33,079 nucleotides of DNA from an uncultured Solirubrobacterales bacterium. GTDB lineage: Bacteria > Actinomycetota > Thermoleophilia > Solirubrobacterales > 70-9. The number at the start of each line of letters is the position of its first letter. Position 1 is the stretch's first letter. Position numbers and translations under genes: made by a program. The stretch is taken from assembly GCA_903891285.1 (NCBI GenBank), contig CAITDZ010000053.1:1-33079 (forward strand), written 5' to 3'. Shown piece after piece: positions 24,268 to 31,661 of the stretch. The notes beneath the pieces are model-generated. The model searched no databases and was not told the DNA's origin. It saw nothing but the letters and a program-made list of their open reading frames with translations.

Positions 24268-24735
24268 TCAGTTCCGACCCCCCTCCGCGGCGCTTCGCCC
24301 GACCGTCTTCAACAGGCGGCGCGTAACGAGTGCATGCGCCCCGGATCCGACCACGAGAAACCGGAAGAGGCGTCCATGCAGGCCCGGGAAGGCGGCGCTG
24401 GTGGTGGCCGCCAGGGTGGTCTGGTCGGTCGTAGCCGACTCCAGGCTGAATCCGAGCCTGTATCGGGAGAAGCGGTCCTCCCCGGCCAGGGTCAGCTGGG
24501 TCGTCGGTGCAAAGGTGACGATGCGGAAACCCGGGATCGACCCTCCCTCCGCCAGGGGAAGATCCGTCTTCCCCAGTTCCGTGCAGCCGAGGGCTCGGGC
24601 TGCGAGCTTCGATCCTCTCGAACCGAGAGAGCGGGTCAGAACTTCGATCAGGGCGTCCCAGGTCGCCTGCGGCCCGGCCTCGACCTCCACCGAGTGGCAG
24701 TCGATGAACGGCAGGTCTTCCTCCCCGGCGACCAT
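24268..24735 (-). CDS. SRPBCC/START-like small protein
   Basis: 155-aa cytosolic protein with the outline of an SRPBCC (START/Bet v1-like) ligand-binding fold. An opening strand carries CHSVEVEAGPQATWDALIEV. Mid strands carry IPGFRIVTFAPTTQLTLAGE and FSRYRLGFSLE. A long C-terminal helix carries LFRFLVVGSGAHALVTRRLL. The family holds hydrophobic ligands; no ligand can be named here. No signal or membrane segment. Start ATG at 24735 has no Shine-Dalgarno but follows TAGCCT by 7 nt, consistent with a leaderless message. It ends 14 nt from tRNA-Glu, facing it. It stands alone, so context gives no role. Confidence 0.75.
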   Translation of the reverse strand: MVAGEEDLPFIDCHSVEVEAGPQATWDALIEVLTRSLGSRGSKLAARALGCTELGKTDLPLAEGGSIPGFRIVTFAPTTQLTLAGEDRFSRYRLGFSLESATTDQTTLAATTSAAFPGLHGRLFRFLVVGSGAHALVTRRLLKTVGRSAAEGGRN

Positions 24736-24742
24736 GGCCAGG

Positions 24743-24748
24743 AGGCTA
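24743..24748 (-). promoter_or_regulatory. putative -10 hexamer for leaderless SRPBCC gene
   Basis: TAGCCT on the minus strand fits TANNNT, with a 7-nt spacer to the ATG at 24735 and no Shine-Dalgarno between. Confidence 0.4.
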
Positions 24749-24857
24749 ACGCCCGGTAACTCCGCCGTGCCCCCGTGCGACGGCCCTCTCGGCGCAGCTC
24801 GAGGGGGCCTTCTCTAGGGTGACCGGGTCCGAAGTACTACGAAAGGAACCCCAAGAA

Positions 24858-25160
24858 ATGCACGTCGCCGAGTTCACCCTTCATGCCAAGCCGGGGCAGT
24901 TCGAGCCGGTCGCTGAGCTCTACTCAGCCTTCGCCCGTGACTTCCTCAGCCACCAGCCCGCACTCGAGACCGTCCTCATCCTCGGTGACGAGGCCCAGGG
25001 GATCGTCCGTGGCATCGGAGTCTTCGACGACGAGGACTCGGCCGACGCGGTCAACAGCAACCCCGAGTTCGCAGCGTTCAACGAGGCAGTCGAGCCGCTC
25101 CTGGCGAGCCCTTCCGAGCGGGTCGAGCTGAACCTGCTGCACAGCTACGTCAAGGCGTAG
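24858..25160 (+). CDS. small ABM-like dimeric alpha-beta barrel protein
   Basis: 100-aa protein resembling the antibiotic biosynthesis monooxygenase/Dabb ferredoxin-like fold. An opening strand is HVAEFTLHAKPGQFEPVAEL, a helix carries YSAFARDFL, and central strands TVLILGD and GIVRGIGVFDDEDSAD precede a closing strand RVELNLLHSYV. Such proteins are small oxygenases, heme-degrading enzymes or unknowns; I see no residue that settles it. Start ATG 24858 has GAAAGGAA about 10 nt upstream. It is followed by a 139-bp folded leader belonging to the next operon. Confidence 0.7.
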   Translation: MHVAEFTLHAKPGQFEPVAELYSAFARDFLSHQPALETVLILGDEAQGIVRGIGVFDDEDSADAVNSNPEFAAFNEAVEPLLASPSERVELNLLHSYVKA

Positions 25161-25177
25161 CGCCAGGTTTTCAGGCA

Positions 25178-25297
25178 GCGCAACGGGGCGCCGCCGCGGA
25201 CCGGGCGAAATCGCCCTCGCGTCGGCTGCCCCCGAGCGCTTCCGTCCTTGCCCCGGGACTACTGTCCCGGGGTGGCATTTCCCGTGACGGAAGGACG
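25178..25297 (+). promoter_or_regulatory. highly structured 5' leader of the APC/RCK operon (candidate riboregulator)
   Basis: Three nested or adjacent foldings are visible. (a) One long imperfect stem-loop at 25178-25239: GCGC-CGGGG pairs with CCCCG-GCGC, then GCCG/CGGC, CGCG/CGCG and an apical GGGCG/CGCCC. (b) A perfect 9-bp hairpin CCCCGGGAC/GTCCCGGGG (25251-25272) with TACT loop. (c) Two mutually exclusive stems that cover the ribosome site: 25239-25246 with 25286-25293 (8 bp), or 25243-25249 with 25291-25297 (7 bp). Both would hide AAGGA in front of the GTG at 25300. There is no T-tract, so control of translation is more likely than termination. It does not show the intact conserved blocks of the ydaO c-di-AMP riboswitch. 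Confidence 0.5.
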
Positions 25298-25299
25298 TC

Positions 25300-27165
25300 G
25301 TGGCTAGGCGGGTCCCCAGGGACCAGGGTCTGAGGCGGATCCTCGGAGCCTCGGCGCTCTACTCGGCCGCCTACGGCAACGTCGGGTCGTCGATCTACTA
25401 CGCCCTGGGGGTCACGGCGGCATTCGCCCTCGGCCTCACCCCGGTCGCCTTCCTGATCGCCGGGCTGATCTTCATCTGCACGGCGGCGACCTACGCCGAG
25501 GGGACCGTGATGTATCCGGAGGCCGGCGGGTCATCGAGCTTCGCCCGCCACGCCTTCAACGAGCTCGTCAGCTTCATCGCTGCCTGGGGCCAGATGCTGA
25601 ACTACACGATCACGGCTGCGATCTCGGCCTACTTCGTGCCCCACTACCTGGCCGTCTTCTGGGCCCCACTCGGAAGCGCACCCGGGGACATCATCGCCGG
25701 CGCCGTGGTGATCCTCGCCCTCGCAGCGCTCAACATCAGGGGGGCGGAGGAATCGACCAGGTTCAACCTCGTCCTGACGATCCTCGATATCGCGACCCAG
25801 GTCGTCCTGGTCGCGATCGGCGTCTTCCTCGTCCTGAGTCCCGAGGTCCTGGTCTCGAACGTCCAGCTCGGAATTGCCCCGACCTGGCCCGACTTCGCCC
25901 TTGGTATCGCGGTCGGGATGATCGCCTACACCGGGATCGAGACGATCTCGAACATGTCCGAGGAGGCTAGGGACGCCGCCCGGACCGTGCCCCAGGGGGT
26001 GATCCTCGTGGTGATTACGGTCCTCGCGCTCTATGCCTTCATCCCGATCGTCGCCCTCTCGGCGATGCCGGTGGTCCAGCTTCCCGACGGATCATTCGTG
26101 ACCGAGCTGGGGACCACCTACGCCGATGATCCGATCCTGGGGATCGTCGAGAACCTGGGGGTTTCCGGTGCCCTGAAGGAGGCATTGAAGATCTACGTGG
26201 GCCTGCTGGCCGCGGTGATCCTCCTGATCGCGACCAATGCCGGGATGATCGGGGTCTCGCGCCTCAGCTACTCGATGGGCCAGCACCGCCAGCTGCCCGA
26301 GGCGATCCGACGGGTGCACCCCCGCTACCGGACGCCCTACATCGCAATCGCCTTCTTTGCCGTCGCGGCGATCGTGACGATCCTTCCCGGCCGGGCGGAG
26401 TTCCTGGCGACCCTCTACTCGTTCGGCGCGATGCTTTCCTTCACGATCGCCCATGCAGCGGTGATCCGGATGAGGAAGACCGAACCGGATGCCGTGCGGG
26501 AGTGGATGCCGCCGCTCAACTTCCGGTTCAGGGGGACGCTCCTGCCATTGACCGCGATCGTCGGGGGTCTGGGCACGTTCCTCGCCTGGATAGTCGTGAT
26601 GGCCCTCAATCCCGTGACCCTGCTGGTCGGAAGCCTCTGGATGGCGATCGGGATCGTCGTCTACCTGCTCTATCGCCGCTACCAGAACCTTCCGCTCAGG
26701 GAAACGGTGACCGTCGTCATGCCGGAGCCGCTCGGCGTGGAGGAGATCGAATACCGAAGCGTGGTGGTCGGCCTGCGGCCCGGTGAGGTCCTATCGGACG
26801 AGCTGATCACGACGGCCCTCGCACTCACCTCCCAGACCCGACGGGCGATCCACGTGGCCCCACTGCTCGCCGTCCCGTCCGACCTGCCGCTCGATGCCGA
26901 CCTCACCGAGGCCGAGGAGAAAGCCCAGAACGAGATCGAGAGGGGGAGGATCGAGGCCGGTCTCAGAGTGACCGGCAAGGTCGTGCGGGTCCGGGAAGGG
27001 GAGGAGGGGTATTCGCTCGATCGGCTGGCCCGTTCGCTCGATGCCGAGGCGGTGATCGTCGACCTGCCGACCAGCCACGGCGCCCCGGTCTACGACCGCG
27101 TCCTCCGAACCCTCCTCGCCAAGCGACCCTGCCGGGTGATCGTGGTTTCCGGGGAGGCAAAGTGA
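25300..27165 (+). CDS. APC-family transporter with C-terminal UspA-like domain (1)
   Basis: 621-aa protein. Residues 1-465 form an APC-superfamily transporter with about 12 membrane helices. Helix 1 carries ALYSAAYGNVGSSIYYALGV, and the conserved loop YPEAGGSSSFARHAFNEL follows helix 2. Residues about 480-621 form a cytosolic UspA-like domain (EYRSVVVGLRPGE ... AEAVIVDLPTSHGAPVYDRV ... CRVIVVSG) whose nucleotide-binding glycines are degenerate. The same architecture, APC plus cytosolic sensor, is seen in KimA/KUP-type potassium uptake proteins. Together with the two TrkA proteins downstream this suggests a cation symporter, although amino-acid transport cannot be excluded. GTG start 25300 has GGAAGGA 5 nt upstream, within a folded leader. 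The 3' end overlaps the next gene by 4 nt. Confidence 0.85.
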   Translation: MARRVPRDQGLRRILGASALYSAAYGNVGSSIYYALGVTAAFALGLTPVAFLIAGLIFICTAATYAEGTVMYPEAGGSSSFARHAFNELVSFIAAWGQMLNYTITAAISAYFVPHYLAVFWAPLGSAPGDIIAGAVVILALAALNIRGAEESTRFNLVLTILDIATQVVLVAIGVFLVLSPEVLVSNVQLGIAPTWPDFALGIAVGMIAYTGIETISNMSEEARDAARTVPQGVILVVITVLALYAFIPIVALSAMPVVQLPDGSFVTELGTTYADDPILGIVENLGVSGALKEALKIYVGLLAAVILLIATNAGMIGVSRLSYSMGQHRQLPEAIRRVHPRYRTPYIAIAFFAVAAIVTILPGRAEFLATLYSFGAMLSFTIAHAAVIRMRKTEPDAVREWMPPLNFRFRGTLLPLTAIVGGLGTFLAWIVVMALNPVTLLVGSLWMAIGIVVYLLYRRYQNLPLRETVTVVMPEPLGVEEIEYRSVVVGLRPGEVLSDELITTALALTSQTRRAIHVAPLLAVPSDLPLDADLTEAEEKAQNEIERGRIEAGLRVTGKVVRVREGEEGYSLDRLARSLDAEAVIVDLPTSHGAPVYDRVLRTLLAKRPCRVIVVSGEAK

Positions 27166-27359
27166 ACCCGGCCACCGGGCACGACCGGGCGGTCCGGGTC
27201 CTGACCATCGTCCAGGTCGGACTGGGGGTGGCGATCGTCGCCGTGACCCTGGTCCGCGGAGGTGGACCGCTCTCGTTGGGCGTGATCATCGGCCTCGCAC
27301 TGATCGCAGTCGGCTTCGCCCGGTGGCGTCTCCAGGAGCGGATCGGAGGGGACCGGTGA
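27162..27359 (+). CDS. small two-helix membrane protein between the APC genes
   Basis: 65-aa protein with two predicted membrane helices (about 12-31 VLTIVQVGLGVAIVAVTLV and 37-53 LSLGVIIGLALIAVGFA), a short loop RGGGP and a basic C terminus RWRLQERIGGDR. GTG starts at both ends: its own GTG overlaps the upstream TGA by 4 nt and its TGA overlaps the downstream GTG by 4 nt. A GGGGAGG site precedes it. Such strict coupling supports a real subunit, perhaps a small accessory like those of Kdp or Trk complexes. I know of no named family. Confidence 0.7.
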   Translation: MNPATGHDRAVRVLTIVQVGLGVAIVAVTLVRGGGPLSLGVIIGLALIAVGFARWRLQERIGGDR

Positions 27360-29287
27360 ACGGCGAGGACAGGCGGCGCCCGAGCGCGGCGATCTGGGTC
27401 GTAGCGATCACCTATGCGGCGATCGGCTCCTCGATCTACTTCGCGCTCGGGGTGATAGCCAGGGACGGCCTCGGCCTGACTCCGGCGATCCTCCTGGTCG
27501 CGGGCCTGCTCTTCTTCCTCACCCTCTTTGCCTTCCTCGAGGGTGCGACGATGCTCGGAGAGCGCGGTGGTTCGTCCAGCCTCGTACGAGCGGCCTTCGG
27601 GGAGTTCCTCGCTTTCGTCGCCGGCTGGGTCGTCCTGCTCGACTTCGTCGTGGTGATTTCCCTCGCCGTGCTCTCGATACCGCAGTATCTCGAGCCCTAT
27701 GTCGGCCAGGTAGAGGGATCGGCGTGGGAGGTCGTCCTGCTCGGCCTGGTCGTCGGCTACATCGTCGTCATGAACCTGATCGACCTGACCGGCAGGAGGA
27801 GACCCCGGTTCCTGATCGCCCTCGCGCTCGGCGACCTGGTGATCCAGGGCCTGGTCGTCGTGATCGGGCTACTCGTCTTCCTCGAGCCCGGCGCCCTGAC
27901 TGCGAGCCTGGACCTGGGGAGTGGCTCCCCGGGCGTCGAGGATGCCCTCTACGCCGCGGTTATCGCGCTGGTCGCGTACGCAGGCCTCGAGGCAGTCAGC
28001 GACCTGGTTCCCGAGCTGGACATCTCTCCGGAGCGGGTCGGGAAACTGGTCGGTCGCTCGGCCTGGACGATTCCACTGCTGTTCGCGGCGATCGCCGTGG
28101 TCGCACTGCTGGCCCTGCCGGTGGTCGAGGGGCCCGGGGGACCCTCGACCGAACTCGGCACGACTTTCCTGGGAGCCCCGATCCTCGGGGTCGTAGCGAG
28201 CTTCGAGCCGGGTTGGCTGGCCGACTTCATGAGGTACGTGGTTGGCCTGGTCGCTGCCCTGACCCTCCTCTGGGCAGCCAATACCGGCCTGCTCGCGCTT
28301 TCCCGCCACACGTTCTCGCTGGCGGTGCATCGGCAGATACCGATCAGGGTCGGGGTTCTCGGCAAGCGGTTCGAGACGCCGTACCGGGTCCTGATCATGG
28401 CGGGCGTGGCGGTCTTCCTGCTCGCCCTCTTCGGCGACGTCGATGTCCTCGCCGGGCTGTTTGCCTTCGGTGCGACCCTGGCGATCACCCTCGCCCACCT
28501 CGCCCTGATCCGCCTGAGGATCACCCGTCCCGATGCCGAGCGGCCGTTCACCGCACCGCTTTCGATCCCGTTCCGGGGCGGCCGCATCCCACTTACCTCG
28601 GTTGCCGGGGCGCTGCTCGGGGGGCTTGCCTTCATCTCCGTCCTGGTGATCCACGACGAGGCCCGCTGGGTCGGTGCGGTCTGGCTGGTGGTCGGTCTCG
28701 CTGGCTATGCCATCTACAGGCTGGTTGTCCAGGGTGTGGGCCTGAACAAGCCGATCGAGCTCGACACCCGGACCCTGACCCGCCCCGAGCCCCGGGCGAG
28801 CCTCGGGCGGATCCTGGTGCCGCTCTTCGGAACGGCCCTGGACCAGGACATCGTCAGTACGGCCGGCCTGATGGCGGCCGAGGAGGAGCCGGAGATGGGC
28901 ATCGAGGGTGCGAAGGTGATCCTGCTCTACACGACCGAGGTGCCGATGAACCTGGCCCTGGAAGATCCGGTCGAGGGCGAGGAGGAACGCCTGGAGGTGC
29001 TGGGGGAGAGGGCACGGGCTATCGCCGAGGAGTACGAGGGCGTTTCCGTCGAGGTCGAGTCGGTCCGCTGCAGGGAGGCTGGCGAGGCGATAGTCGAGGC
29101 TGCCGGGCGACTACAGGTCGATGCGGTGGTGATGGGGGCCGAACCGCCTACCGGAATCCAGGGTGGGCCGCAGCTCGGGGGCCTGGGGGAGGCCCGCTAT
29201 GAGGAGGTCGGTCCGGTCACCCTCTATGTCCTCAGCCACGCGACCGCTCCCGTGCTCGTTACGGCGCCGCCGACCGACCAGGACTAG
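27356..29287 (+). CDS. APC-family transporter with C-terminal UspA-like domain (2)
   Basis: 643-aa paralogue of the transporter at 25300. Its APC part (about 10-460) keeps the helix 1 pattern AITYAAIGSSIYFALGVIAR and the post-helix-2 loop LGERGGSSSLVRAAFGEFL. Its C-terminal UspA domain (about 480-640) is better preserved than that of the first copy, starting SLGRILVPLFGTALDQDIV and including VDAVVMGAEPPTG and APVLVTAPP. Two complete, diverged copies in one operon suggest a hetero-oligomeric transporter. Start: GTG 27356 in a GTGA overlap. The TAG stop overlaps a TAGACT hexamer that may start a separate transcript for the TrkA pair. Confidence 0.85.
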   Translation: MNGEDRRRPSAAIWVVAITYAAIGSSIYFALGVIARDGLGLTPAILLVAGLLFFLTLFAFLEGATMLGERGGSSSLVRAAFGEFLAFVAGWVVLLDFVVVISLAVLSIPQYLEPYVGQVEGSAWEVVLLGLVVGYIVVMNLIDLTGRRRPRFLIALALGDLVIQGLVVVIGLLVFLEPGALTASLDLGSGSPGVEDALYAAVIALVAYAGLEAVSDLVPELDISPERVGKLVGRSAWTIPLLFAAIAVVALLALPVVEGPGGPSTELGTTFLGAPILGVVASFEPGWLADFMRYVVGLVAALTLLWAANTGLLALSRHTFSLAVHRQIPIRVGVLGKRFETPYRVLIMAGVAVFLLALFGDVDVLAGLFAFGATLAITLAHLALIRLRITRPDAERPFTAPLSIPFRGGRIPLTSVAGALLGGLAFISVLVIHDEARWVGAVWLVVGLAGYAIYRLVVQGVGLNKPIELDTRTLTRPEPRASLGRILVPLFGTALDQDIVSTAGLMAAEEEPEMGIEGAKVILLYTTEVPMNLALEDPVEGEEERLEVLGERARAIAEEYEGVSVEVESVRCREAGEAIVEAAGRLQVDAVVMGAEPPTGIQGGPQLGGLGEARYEEVGPVTLYVLSHATAPVLVTAPPTDQD

Positions 29288-29290
29288 ACT
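29285..29290 (+). promoter_or_regulatory. putative -10 hexamer for leaderless trkA-like transcript
   Basis: TAGACT fits TANNNT, with a 7-nt spacer to the ATG at 29298 and no Shine-Dalgarno. It overlaps the stop codon of the second APC gene and would permit TrkA subunits to be made independently of the transporters. Confidence 0.4.
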
Positions 29291-29297
29291 CGCGCAA

Positions 29298-29741
29298 ATG
29301 TTCATTCTGATCGTGGGCTGCGGCAGGACTGGGTCCCGCCTCGGGCGCTTCCTGATTGACCAGGAGGGAAACACCGTCTCGGTCATGGACCGTGATCCCG
29401 AGGCCCACGCCAGGCTCGAGGTCGGCCTGGACCAGCCCTGGGAGGAACTCGGGGGAAGGTTCACGGTCGGGGCAGCGCTCGAGACCGACGCACTCGAACT
29501 CGCCGGCATCGAGGAAGCAGATGCCTTCGTCGCAGCGACCAACGGCGACAACACGAACATCGTCATCTCCCAGATCGCCAGGGAGCGGTACGGGGTGGAC
29601 AAGGTGGTCGCCCGGATCATGGATCCGGCCCGGGCCAGGTGGTACCGGGATCGGGGTCTGGAGATCGTCTGTCCGACCTCGATCTCGGCTGGACTCCTCG
29701 GCGAGGCGCTGGGCTACCCGGATGCGCTGGGTGAGGCCTGA
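29298..29741 (+). CDS. TrkA-N (RCK) domain protein lacking RCK_C
   Basis: 147-aa Rossmann-fold RCK_N protein. The dinucleotide motif is GCGRTGS (7-13) with Asp31 at the end of strand 2 (VMDRD), as in NAD-binding members. AFVAATNGDNTNIVISQIAR and VVARIMDPARA are typical TrkA-N blocks. It stops right after the first domain, so it has no RCK_C (TrkA-C) ligand domain. It should form mixed rings with the following two-domain partner on the cytosolic face of a channel or transporter. Start ATG 29298. The next gene starts on the last base of its TGA. Confidence 0.88.
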   Translation: MFILIVGCGRTGSRLGRFLIDQEGNTVSVMDRDPEAHARLEVGLDQPWEELGGRFTVGAALETDALELAGIEEADAFVAATNGDNTNIVISQIARERYGVDKVVARIMDPARARWYRDRGLEIVCPTSISAGLLGEALGYPDALGEA

Positions 29742-30400
29742 TGTACCTGCTGGTGATCGGGGCCGGCAAGGTCGGCTCGAACCTCGCCCGGGAGCTGATC
29801 GACCAGGGGCACGAGGTGACCCTTGTCGAGAACTCCCGTAAGCGCTACCAGGCGATCGAGCCGATGTTCGAGCATCGGATCCAGCTGGGGGATGCCTCGG
29901 AGCTCTGGGTCCTCGAGCGGGCCGGGATCGAGCGGGCCGACATGGTGATCGCGGTAACCGGCGACGACGAGGACAACATCCTGATCTCCCAGGTGGCCAA
30001 GGAGAAGTACGGAGTCCCCCAGATCATCGCCCGGGTCAACAACCCCCGCAACAGGCAGCACTTCGACCTGCTGGGAATCTCTCCGGTCGTCTCCTCGACC
30101 AGCCTGATCCTCAGCTTCATCGAGCACGGGGTTCCCCAGAAGGGGCTGATCCGCCTGCTCGACCTCGGGAGCGAGGGGATCGAGATCATCGAGGTAAGGG
30201 TCGGGGAGGACTCCCCGGTCCGGGATACGGCCGTCCGTGACATCGACCTGCCCGAACGGACGCTCCTCATCTCGGTGCTCAGGGAGGGAGCCGGGTTCGT
30301 GCCAGAGCCCGATTCGGTGCTCGAAGAGGGCGATCGGCTGCTGATCGTGCTCGATCCCGGCCAGGAGGAGGCGGTCAAGGCCGCTCTCCGAACCGCTTGA
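29741..30400 (+). CDS. TrkA family potassium uptake regulatory protein (RCK_N + RCK_C)
   Basis: 219-aa TrkA/KtrA-type protein. RCK_N is at 1-130, with GAGKVGS (7-13), Glu30 closing strand 2, and TGDDEDNILISQVAKEKYG. RCK_C is at about 138-218 with EIIEVRVGEDSPVRDTAV and EEGDRLLIVLDPGQEEAV. The second domain can bind small ligands (c-di-AMP in several Gram-positives); binding here is untested. In mycobacteria a similar pair (CeoB/CeoC) lies beside an APC-type membrane protein. It overlaps the preceding gene by 1 nt and converges on a minus-strand gene with only 5 nt between, so no intrinsic terminator fits there. Confidence 0.9.
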   Translation: MYLLVIGAGKVGSNLARELIDQGHEVTLVENSRKRYQAIEPMFEHRIQLGDASELWVLERAGIERADMVIAVTGDDEDNILISQVAKEKYGVPQIIARVNNPRNRQHFDLLGISPVVSSTSLILSFIEHGVPQKGLIRLLDLGSEGIEIIEVRVGEDSPVRDTAVRDIDLPERTLLISVLREGAGFVPEPDSVLEEGDRLLIVLDPGQEEAVKAALRTA

Positions 30401-30405
30401 TCCCC

Positions 30406-30894
30406 TCAGCCCTCGAATAGCGAAAAGGCGAAGAGCGAGGCCAGGATCACGGCCTTGACCCCGACCGCGGCAAAGGCGATCGGCTCGATCCTTACCGACT
30501 CCTCGACCGGGTCCTGGATCAGTGCGGGCAGCCTGCGGTAGATGATCGCCGACTGGAGGCTGCCAGCGAGGAAGAGGTTCAGCGGGAAGAGGTGGATGGT
30601 CAGGGCGTTCAGCAGGCCCGCCAGGATGGCGGCCCAGAGGACGAACCGGACCGTCCTGAAGGTGTCCGGAAGGGGGGTCTCTCCGGCTCGGCCGGCCAGC
30701 CAGACGGTCAGGGTGGTGACGACGCAGAACAGGATCGAAAGGAAGCCGGCACCGAGGAGTCCCATCTCGAGCTGGATCTGACCGGAGGTCAGGAAGAGCA
30801 GGGCCAGGCTGAGGAGCGTCCACGGGACGAAGGAGACGGTGAGCGAGAAGCGAAGCGCCTCGCCCCTGGTCCACGATCGGTGGAGCAGGTACAT
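30406..30894 (-). CDS. four-helix membrane protein of unknown function
   Basis: 162-aa integral membrane protein with four predicted helices: about 16-37 (FSLTVSFVPWTLLSLALLFL), 43-66, 83-110 and 140-160 (IAFAAVGVKAVILASLFAFS). It has a basic N terminus MYLLHRSWTRGEALR and few polar residues in the helices. It resembles YIP1-type membrane proteins only in size, and I do not assign it. Start ATG 30894 has no Shine-Dalgarno and follows TAACCT by 6 nt. It is downstream of the lysozyme and DedA genes on the same strand. Confidence 0.7.
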   Translation of the reverse strand: MYLLHRSWTRGEALRFSLTVSFVPWTLLSLALLFLTSGQIQLEMGLLGAGFLSILFCVVTTLTVWLAGRAGETPLPDTFRTVRFVLWAAILAGLLNALTIHLFPLNLFLAGSLQSAIIYRRLPALIQDPVEESVRIEPIAFAAVGVKAVILASLFAFSLFEG

Positions 30895-30900
30895 GGGGGG

Positions 30901-30906
30901 AGGTTA
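30901..30906 (-). promoter_or_regulatory. putative -10 hexamer for leaderless membrane-protein gene
   Basis: TAACCT on the minus strand, a 6-nt C-run spacer, then ATG at 30894. No Shine-Dalgarno. Confidence 0.4.
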
Positions 30907-30925
30907 GCCGGGACCGGGGAACCGG

Positions 30926-31594
30926 TCAGTTAGAGGGGATGCCGCCCGAGTTGCCCGTGTCAGGGACTTCGCAGCGCGCACCACAGTTCTCCAGCTGCCT
31001 GATTCCCTTCAGCATCAGCTTGAACTCGTCGTTTCGGCGACGGGTCAGGCCGGGAAGGGTGTAGCGATCGCCGCCGGAGATCACCCCGTCGTAGATCCTC
31101 ATGTCGCGGGCTGCTCCGAGGTAGTTCCCCTTTCGCATCTTGCCCGCGATGTTGGTGGTTCGGGTAAATCCATTCGACTTCTTGAAGTCCAGGTATCCAG
31201 GCCCCAGGTTGAAGGCAAACGAGGTGAGTGCGGTCATCATCGGCGGGGTCACCGGCACTCCTGCGATCCGCTGCTTGACCTCGGCCTCGTAGGAGACCAG
31301 GTCGAGGCGGAGCAGGCGCTTCGCCTCTTCTTCGGTCAGGCGCCCCGGCCTCTTCTGGCCCGGCACCCAGATCCGCTTCCAGTCGGACTTGTTGACGGGC
31401 CGGTAGGCGATCAGGTGGCCGTGGCCGATCGTCGCGTAGCCAACAGGGTCGTTGCAGGGTGTGAGGCATACCCCTTCGAACTCGGCGATGAAGTCGGCGG
31501 TCGCCTTGGTGACAGCGGAGGCGCCGGGCGCGAGGGAGAGCAGGAAGAGCGCAGCGGCCAGGGCCGTTGCGGCTGAGAGGGCGGTGCGACGCAT
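30926..31594 (-). CDS. secreted GH24 (T4-type) lysozyme
   Basis: 222-aa muramidase of glycoside hydrolase family 24. A signal peptide spans about 1-27 (LSAATALAAALFLLSLAPGASA). The catalytic triad has exactly the T4 lysozyme spacing: Glu40 in EFEG, Asp49 in PCNDP and Thr55 in GYATIGHGH (T4: Glu11, Asp20, Thr26). Further family marks are LTEEEAKRLLRLDL and MMTALTSFAFNLGPG, and a late RRRNDEFKLML. Cys43/Cys47 near the active site and a second pair near the C terminus (NCGARCEVPD) may stabilise the exported form. No phage genes surround it, so it looks like a host cell-wall enzyme. Start: ATG 31594, leaderless-type; an upstream in-frame ATG (31705) would read through the promoter and the end of DedA. 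Confidence 0.85.
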   Translation of the reverse strand: MRRTALSAATALAAALFLLSLAPGASAVTKATADFIAEFEGVCLTPCNDPVGYATIGHGHLIAYRPVNKSDWKRIWVPGQKRPGRLTEEEAKRLLRLDLVSYEAEVKQRIAGVPVTPPMMTALTSFAFNLGPGYLDFKKSNGFTRTTNIAGKMRKGNYLGAARDMRIYDGVISGGDRYTLPGLTRRRNDEFKLMLKGIRQLENCGARCEVPDTGNSGGIPSN

Positions 31595-31601
31595 TAGTGA
31601 A

Positions 31602-31607
31602 AGGTTA
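31602..31607 (-). promoter_or_regulatory. putative -10 hexamer for leaderless lysozyme gene
   Basis: TAACCT on the minus strand with a 7-nt spacer to ATG 31594, and no Shine-Dalgarno. This is the same hexamer as at 30901. Confidence 0.45.
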
Positions 31608-31629
31608 GGGAAGCGACAGGATTCACAGG

Positions 31630-31646
31630 AAAAAAACGGCGGGCCG
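31630..31646 (-). terminator. weak terminator-like element after dedA
   Basis: Read on the minus strand, a short CGGC/GCCG stem with a very small loop is followed by seven Ts (31636-31630). The stem is too short to be convincing, but the T-run is the longest in this GC-rich stretch and lies 15 nt past the dedA stop. Confidence 0.3.
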
Positions 31647-31661
31647 CAAGTTCCCTTGGCT

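Noticed and set aside
25178-25250. ydaO/c-di-AMP riboswitch upstream of the APC operon
   Set aside because: GTCGGCTGCCCCCGAGCGC is only loosely like the ydaO block GACAGCTAACYCCG, and the GGAGGAACC-type block is absent. I kept the region as an unclassified structured leader.
31598-31618. Possible fourth DtxR/IdeR box (AAAGGTTAGGG) upstream of the lysozyme gene
   Set aside because: Only one half-site matches and the second arm is absent. The TAACCT on the other strand is better explained as a -10 hexamer of a leaderless promoter that recurs elsewhere.
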